Positions 33,931 to 37,311 of a DNA stretch of 37,311 bases are shown here, piece after piece. Source of the stretch: an uncultured Bacteroidota bacterium (GTDB lineage: Bacteria; Bacteroidota; Bacteroidia; Bacteroidales; WCHB1-69); NCBI GenBank assembly GCA_902797625.1, contig CADBTU010000078.1, positions 1-37,311 of the forward strand, read 5' to 3'. Position 1 is the stretch's first letter, and each line of letters opens with the position of its first letter. Under the pieces are notes generated by a model that saw nothing but the letters and a program-made list of their open reading frames with translations, was not told the origin of the DNA and did no database searches. The translations under genes and the position numbers were made by a program.

Positions 33931-34350
33931 ATGCGTAAACTTTTGTTAGTTGTTTTGTTATTGGCTTGCACTTTCTTCGCATGTGATACATATAACCATC
34001 CGAGCATACCTTATAGAAAAGTTGATTTTACCATATATCCTAACGACGTGATGTATTATAATTTGAATACTTACGGTGGGTATGAGTATTTTACGGGCGG
34101 GGTTAACGGTATAGTTGTATATAGGTTGGACGAATGGACTTTCCATGCCTATGACCGTGCTTGTTCCTACGATTGGGAAGATAAAGCTTCGTGGATAAAA
34201 GTGCATCCTAATGGAATAATGTTAATAGATTCTTTATGTGGTTCTGTTTTTAATATACTTGATGGGAATGTTATATCAGGACCAGCAAAATGGCCTCTAA
34301 GGAAATATAATGTTCGTTATGATGGTATGAGTTTAAGAATCTATGGATAA
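33931..34350 (+). CDS. Small lipoprotein with a Rieske-like fold lacking the histidine ligands
   Basis: This 139-residue protein has a lipoprotein signal peptide, with Cys18 (TFFAC) the likely lipidated residue and Cys13 the alternative. The body reads like a Rieske domain: GGVNGIVVYRLDEWTFHAYD, then ACSYDWE at the first ligand loop, SLCGSVF at the second loop, and the closing GPAKWPLRKYNVRYDGMSLRIY. A true Rieske protein has C-x-H and C-x-x-H to hold a 2Fe-2S cluster. Here the loops read C-S-Y and C-G-S-V, so the cysteines remain and the histidines are absent. A normal cluster is unlikely; the cysteines could instead form a disulfide. The gene stands alone with its own promoter and terminator. 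Confidence 0.7.
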   Translation: MRKLLLVVLLLACTFFACDTYNHPSIPYRKVDFTIYPNDVMYYNLNTYGGYEYFTGGVNGIVVYRLDEWTFHAYDRACSYDWEDKASWIKVHPNGIMLIDSLCGSVFNILDGNVISGPAKWPLRKYNVRYDGMSLRIYG

Positions 34351-34379
34351 AAAAAACGTGCCAATCGGCACGTTTTTTT
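34350..34379. terminator. Bidirectional intrinsic terminator
   Basis: AAAAAAACGTGCC, the loop AATC and the exact complement GGCACGTTTTTTT form a 13-base perfect stem. It directly follows the stop codon of the lipoprotein gene and lies one base past the stop codon of minus-strand pnp, serving both. Confidence 0.93.
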
Positions 34380-34380
34380 C

Positions 34381-36681
34381 TTAATCTATATCTGGGATTT
34401 CAGGTAAGTCTTGTTGCGGTTTTTCAGGGTTATGTTGCTTGTTACTTCTGTGATTGCCATTATGCTTACCATGAGTTGGTCGATGCCCCTCATTTTTAGG
34501 TGTACCACTCTGACGAGCAGGACGGTTGCCATTTTGTCCCTTATTTTCCTCAGCGTTTTCAGGCTTTGGTAATAAAGCTTTGTGCGAAAGTCTGAATTTA
34601 CCAGTCTTTTCATCAATTTCAATCAATTTTACTTTAATTTTGTCACCTACATTCAAGACATCTTCAACGTTATCAATACGTCTGTAAGCTATTTCAGAAA
34701 CGTGAAGTAAACCATCTGTGCCAGGAAGGAACTCTACAAAAGCACCGAAAGCAGTAATTGTTTTAATAGTACCTTCGTAAACTTCACCCACTTCAGGGAT
34801 TGTAGTAATTGCTTTAATTCTTGCAACGGCAGCATTGATATTGTCAACATTTGGAGCAGCAATATCGATAACTCCAAAATCACCTACCTCTTCAATATTG
34901 ATAATAGTGTTAGTTTCGCGTTGCATTTCTTGTATAATTTTGCCACCAGGTCCGATAACAGCTCCAATAAATTCGCGTGGAATTTGCATTTGAACTATGC
35001 GAGGAACAAATGGACGGTAATCTTCGCGTGGAGCAGGCATCGCTTCCTTAATTTTATTTAAAATAAACATTCTGCCTCTGTGAGCTTGTGCTAAGGCTTC
35101 TGCCATAACTTCTGATGATAGACCGTTAATCTTAATGTCCATTTGACATGCTGTAATACCATCTTCGGTACCACAAACTTTGAAATCCATATCTCCCAGG
35201 TGGTCTTCGTCTCCTAATATATCCGACAATATGGCATATCTTCCAGTTTTTTCGTCGGTTATCAATCCCATAGCAATACCAGATACAGGTTTTTTCATCT
35301 TTACGCCGCAATCTAATAAAGCTAAAGTACCAGCGCAAACAGTAGCCATTGAAGAACTTCCGTTGGATTCAAGAATATCAGATACCAAGCGAACAGTATA
35401 AGGGAATGTAGGATCATCGAACGGGATCATTGGTTTAAGTGCTCTATTCGCTAGATTTCCGTGTCCAACCTCGCGACGCGAAGTGCTTCCAATACGCTTA
35501 ACTTCACCTACACTATAAGGAGGGAAATTATAGTGCAACATAAAACGATTTGAACCTTCAACTACAGCCCCATCAATAGTCTGTTCGTCAAGTTTTGTAC
35601 CAAGAGTACAAGTTGTAAGAGATTGAGTTTCACCGCGTGTGAAAATTGCTGAGCCATGAGCTGATGGTAAATATCCTGTCTCAATCCATATAGGCCTGAT
35701 ATCTTCTGTGTGGCGTCCATCAAGCCTGATTCTTTCGTCAAGAATCATATTTCTCATTGCATGATAAAGAATATCGTCATAATAACGCTTCATCATTACA
35801 CTCTTCTCTTCACGTTCTTCTTCTGGTAGGGTTTCTGCAAAATCTGTATATATTTGATCAAAATCTTCATTTCGAGCTTGTTTTCCTTTGAAAGATTTAG
35901 CTACAGCATATACTTTATCGTAAAGCTCAGCCTGCATACGTTCGCGGATAGCTTCATCGTCGGTTTCATGACAATATTCTCTTTTAGGATTTGCGGAAGC
36001 AACTTGAGCTGCTAAATCTAATTGTGCTTGACACTGAACCTTTATTGCATCTTTCGCGAAATTTAAAGCAGCAACCATGTCTTCTTCCGAAATCTCTTTC
36101 ATTTCGCCCTCAACCATCATAATATTGTCCATAGACGCTGCAACAATCATGTCTATATCAGAGTTTTCCATTTGTTCAACGGTTGGGTTGACAACTAATT
36201 TTCCATCAATGCGACCGACTCTAACTTCTGATATAGGGCATTCAAATGGAATATTAGAAACAGCTATTGCTGATGATGCTGCCAAACAAGCTAAAGCATC
36301 AGGAAGATTGTTTTTGTCGCCTGAAATCAATGTTACAACTACTTGAGTTTCAGCGTGGAAGTTCTTAGGAAATAGTGGGCGTATAGCTCTGTCAACTAAA
36401 CGTGCAATTAAAATTTCATATTCTGAAGGACGCGCCTCTCTTTTGAAAAATCCGCCAGGAAAACGTCCAACAGCTGCATATTTTTCTTGATATTCCACCT
36501 GTAATGGCATAAAATCTGTACCCTCAACAGCATCCTTTTTACAACAAACAGTAGCCAATAACATAGTGTTTCCCATTGTAACAACAGCAGAGCCATCAGC
36601 CTGTTTTGCCAACTTTCCAGTCTCTATGGTTACCATACGACCGTCTCCAATGTCGAAAGTTGTTCTAACTCCTAAATTCAT
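34381..36681 (-). CDS. pnp: Polyribonucleotide nucleotidyltransferase (PNPase)
   Basis: This 766-residue exoribonuclease degrades RNA 3' to 5' using phosphate. It has two RNase PH domains; the second, catalytic one includes [19 protein letters not shown] and the acidic block [20 protein letters not shown] domain ([17 protein letters not shown]) and an S1 domain ([20 protein letters not shown]) follow. The last 60 or so residues are a hydrophilic tail rich in Asn, Gly, Lys, Pro and His, presumably disordered. Such tails vary between species and may bind RNA or partners. The gene has a leader of about 100 bases containing a hairpin. Confidence 0.98.
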   Translation of the reverse strand: MNLGVRTTFDIGDGRMVTIETGKLAKQADGSAVVTMGNTMLLATVCCKKDAVEGTDFMPLQVEYQEKYAAVGRFPGGFFKREARPSEYEILIARLVDRAIRPLFPKNFHAETQVVVTLISGDKNNLPDALACLAASSAIAVSNIPFECPISEVRVGRIDGKLVVNPTVEQMENSDIDMIVAASMDNIMMVEGEMKEISEEDMVAALNFAKDAIKVQCQAQLDLAAQVASANPKREYCHETDDEAIRERMQAELYDKVYAVAKSFKGKQARNEDFDQIYTDFAETLPEEEREEKSVMMKRYYDDILYHAMRNMILDERIRLDGRHTEDIRPIWIETGYLPSAHGSAIFTRGETQSLTTCTLGTKLDEQTIDGAVVEGSNRFMLHYNFPPYSVGEVKRIGSTSRREVGHGNLANRALKPMIPFDDPTFPYTVRLVSDILESNGSSSMATVCAGTLALLDCGVKMKKPVSGIAMGLITDEKTGRYAILSDILGDEDHLGDMDFKVCGTEDGITACQMDIKINGLSSEVMAEALAQAHRGRMFILNKIKEAMPAPREDYRPFVPRIVQMQIPREFIGAVIGPGGKIIQEMQRETNTIINIEEVGDFGVIDIAAPNVDNINAAVARIKAITTIPEVGEVYEGTIKTITAFGAFVEFLPGTDGLLHVSEIAYRRIDNVEDVLNVGDKIKVKLIEIDEKTGKFRLSHKALLPKPENAEENKGQNGNRPARQSGTPKNEGHRPTHGKHNGNHRSNKQHNPEKPQQDLPEIPDID

Positions 36682-36723
36682 AATTAGTAAATTCTTTTGT
36701 TATTAATAATTTTTTAACCGCAA

Positions 36724-36747
36724 ATTATGCTAACCATATAGCATAAT
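36724..36747 (-). promoter_or_regulatory. Hairpin in the pnp leader
   Basis: ATTATGCTA and TAGCATAAT are exact complements around the six-base loop ACCATA. The element lies 43 bases before the pnp start codon, within the predicted leader. In E. coli, pnp mRNA is autoregulated through a leader stem cut by RNase III; a similar role here would be an inference. Confidence 0.45.
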
Positions 36748-36790
36748 CTCTTATTTGATGAAAATTAAACTATGCACCAAAATAAGGCGG

Positions 36791-36798
36791 CAAAGGTA
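36791..36798 (-). promoter_or_regulatory. pnp promoter -7 element
   Basis: The minus strand reads TACCTTTG followed by CC, matching TAnnTTTG, 110 bases before the pnp start codon. It gives pnp the longest predicted leader of the clear promoters in the window. Confidence 0.65.
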
Positions 36799-36995
36799 CA
36801 ATTTTTATTTTTATTCTCATTGCATTATTTTTCTAATAGTGAGTTATGATTTAAATAAAACGATATTGTGTGTTGTTAGTGCTCTCTTTAATGCTTTTTT
36901 CTTTTTGTTTACACCATAATATTATATATACAATTAAAAATATTAGATTACACAATTAGTTATATATACAGGAATGATCCAATGTGAATTCGCAA

Positions 36996-37020
36996 TATGT
37001 AAATCAGATTGATTTACATA
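36996..37020. repeat. Perfect inverted repeat, 11-base arms with 3-base centre
   Basis: TATGTAAATCA, GAT and TGATTTACATA form a perfect dyad. No T run follows, so it is not a terminator. It could be an operator or a protein-binding site for a gene beyond the window. Confidence 0.4.
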
Positions 37021-37311
37021 CGTCTATTCGTTGAACGATTAAAGTTCTTATAATATACCATCCGATACTTATTATATTATTTGTTGTTTAGTAGTAGATA
37101 AGAATAATAGAATCCTGATAGTTCTACTTGATTTGATATGGTTATATGTAAAATCTTAAAAAACAATAAGATAGATATTGTGATATTATATAAATAATTG
37201 ATAGACAATAAAATAATAAATATTTAGACATTTTTAGTATAATTTATAAAGACTCAGAGTTTGATTTTTTTTAATTAATGCAAAAAGTTTCCAAAAGAAG
37301 GCGATAAAAAA

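Larger units (their letters stand above)
36682..37311. other. Gene-free region upstream of pnp
   Basis: No convincing gene or tRNA is found in these 630 bases. The left part holds the pnp leader and promoter. From about 36830 to the end the DNA is extremely AT-rich, with one perfect 25-base dyad at 36996-37020 and otherwise no recognisable feature. Confidence 0.6.

Overview
The window looks like chromosomal DNA from an uncultured or little-studied member of the Bacteroidota, most likely order Bacteroidales. Three things point there. The DNA is AT-rich. Most gene starts are preceded by the Bacteroidota -7 promoter element TAnnTTTG rather than by Shine-Dalgarno sequences. The gene content is typical of the phylum: a short housekeeping sigma factor starting MRQLKI, GldD, a PorP/SprF-family protein beside a PD40/OmpA-like protein, an S46 dipeptidyl-peptidase, a roughly 1100-residue SecA with a zinc-binding tail, and PepSY-like lipoproteins. 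Nearly all of it is ordinary core genome. I see no prophage, CRISPR array, intact insertion sequence, rRNA or tRNA.

Layout. 1-13321 is almost entirely minus strand: alaS-gcvP, secA followed by a one-base-overlapping glycosyltransferase gene, and a cell-wall operon (HAD phosphatase, murF, anmK). At 13493 a plus-strand S46 peptidase of DPP7 type begins, ending at a bidirectional terminator shared with the minus-strand operon folB-aroB-AMP nucleosidase (15691-17871). Divergent promoters separate folB from rarA (plus). Next come a PorP/SprF-like outer-membrane protein and an overlapping PD40/OmpA-like partner (19311-21924), a membrane-anchored protein of unknown function, and pruA. A second bidirectional terminator separates pruA from minus-strand smpB-merR. 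Minus-strand rpoD-gldD and an HtrA protease with one PDZ domain follow, then plus-strand rplU-rpmA.

28725-34380 is the accessory stretch: a small exported protein of unknown function, two PepSY-like lipoproteins holding three copies of one domain, a C69 dipeptidase and hexapeptide acyltransferase on the minus strand, a gap with a broken lipoprotein gene and a G+C-rich block, and a small lipoprotein that looks like a Rieske fold without its histidine ligands. pnp (minus) closes the gene content. The last 600 bases hold no gene but include the pnp promoter, a leader hairpin and a perfect dyad.

How the genes fit together. PorP/SprF-like, PD40/OmpA-like and GldD imply a type IX secretion or gliding apparatus. 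The S46 and C69 peptidases and pruA fit peptide and amino-acid use. MurF and AnmK are cell-wall synthesis and recycling. AlaS, SmpB, L21, L27, PNPase and the sigma factor are information processing. I did not find a convincing new multi-gene system. The least explained material is the exported-protein cluster at 28856-30648, the degenerate Rieske-like lipoprotein at 33931, and the broken gene plus G+C-rich block at 33360-33844.
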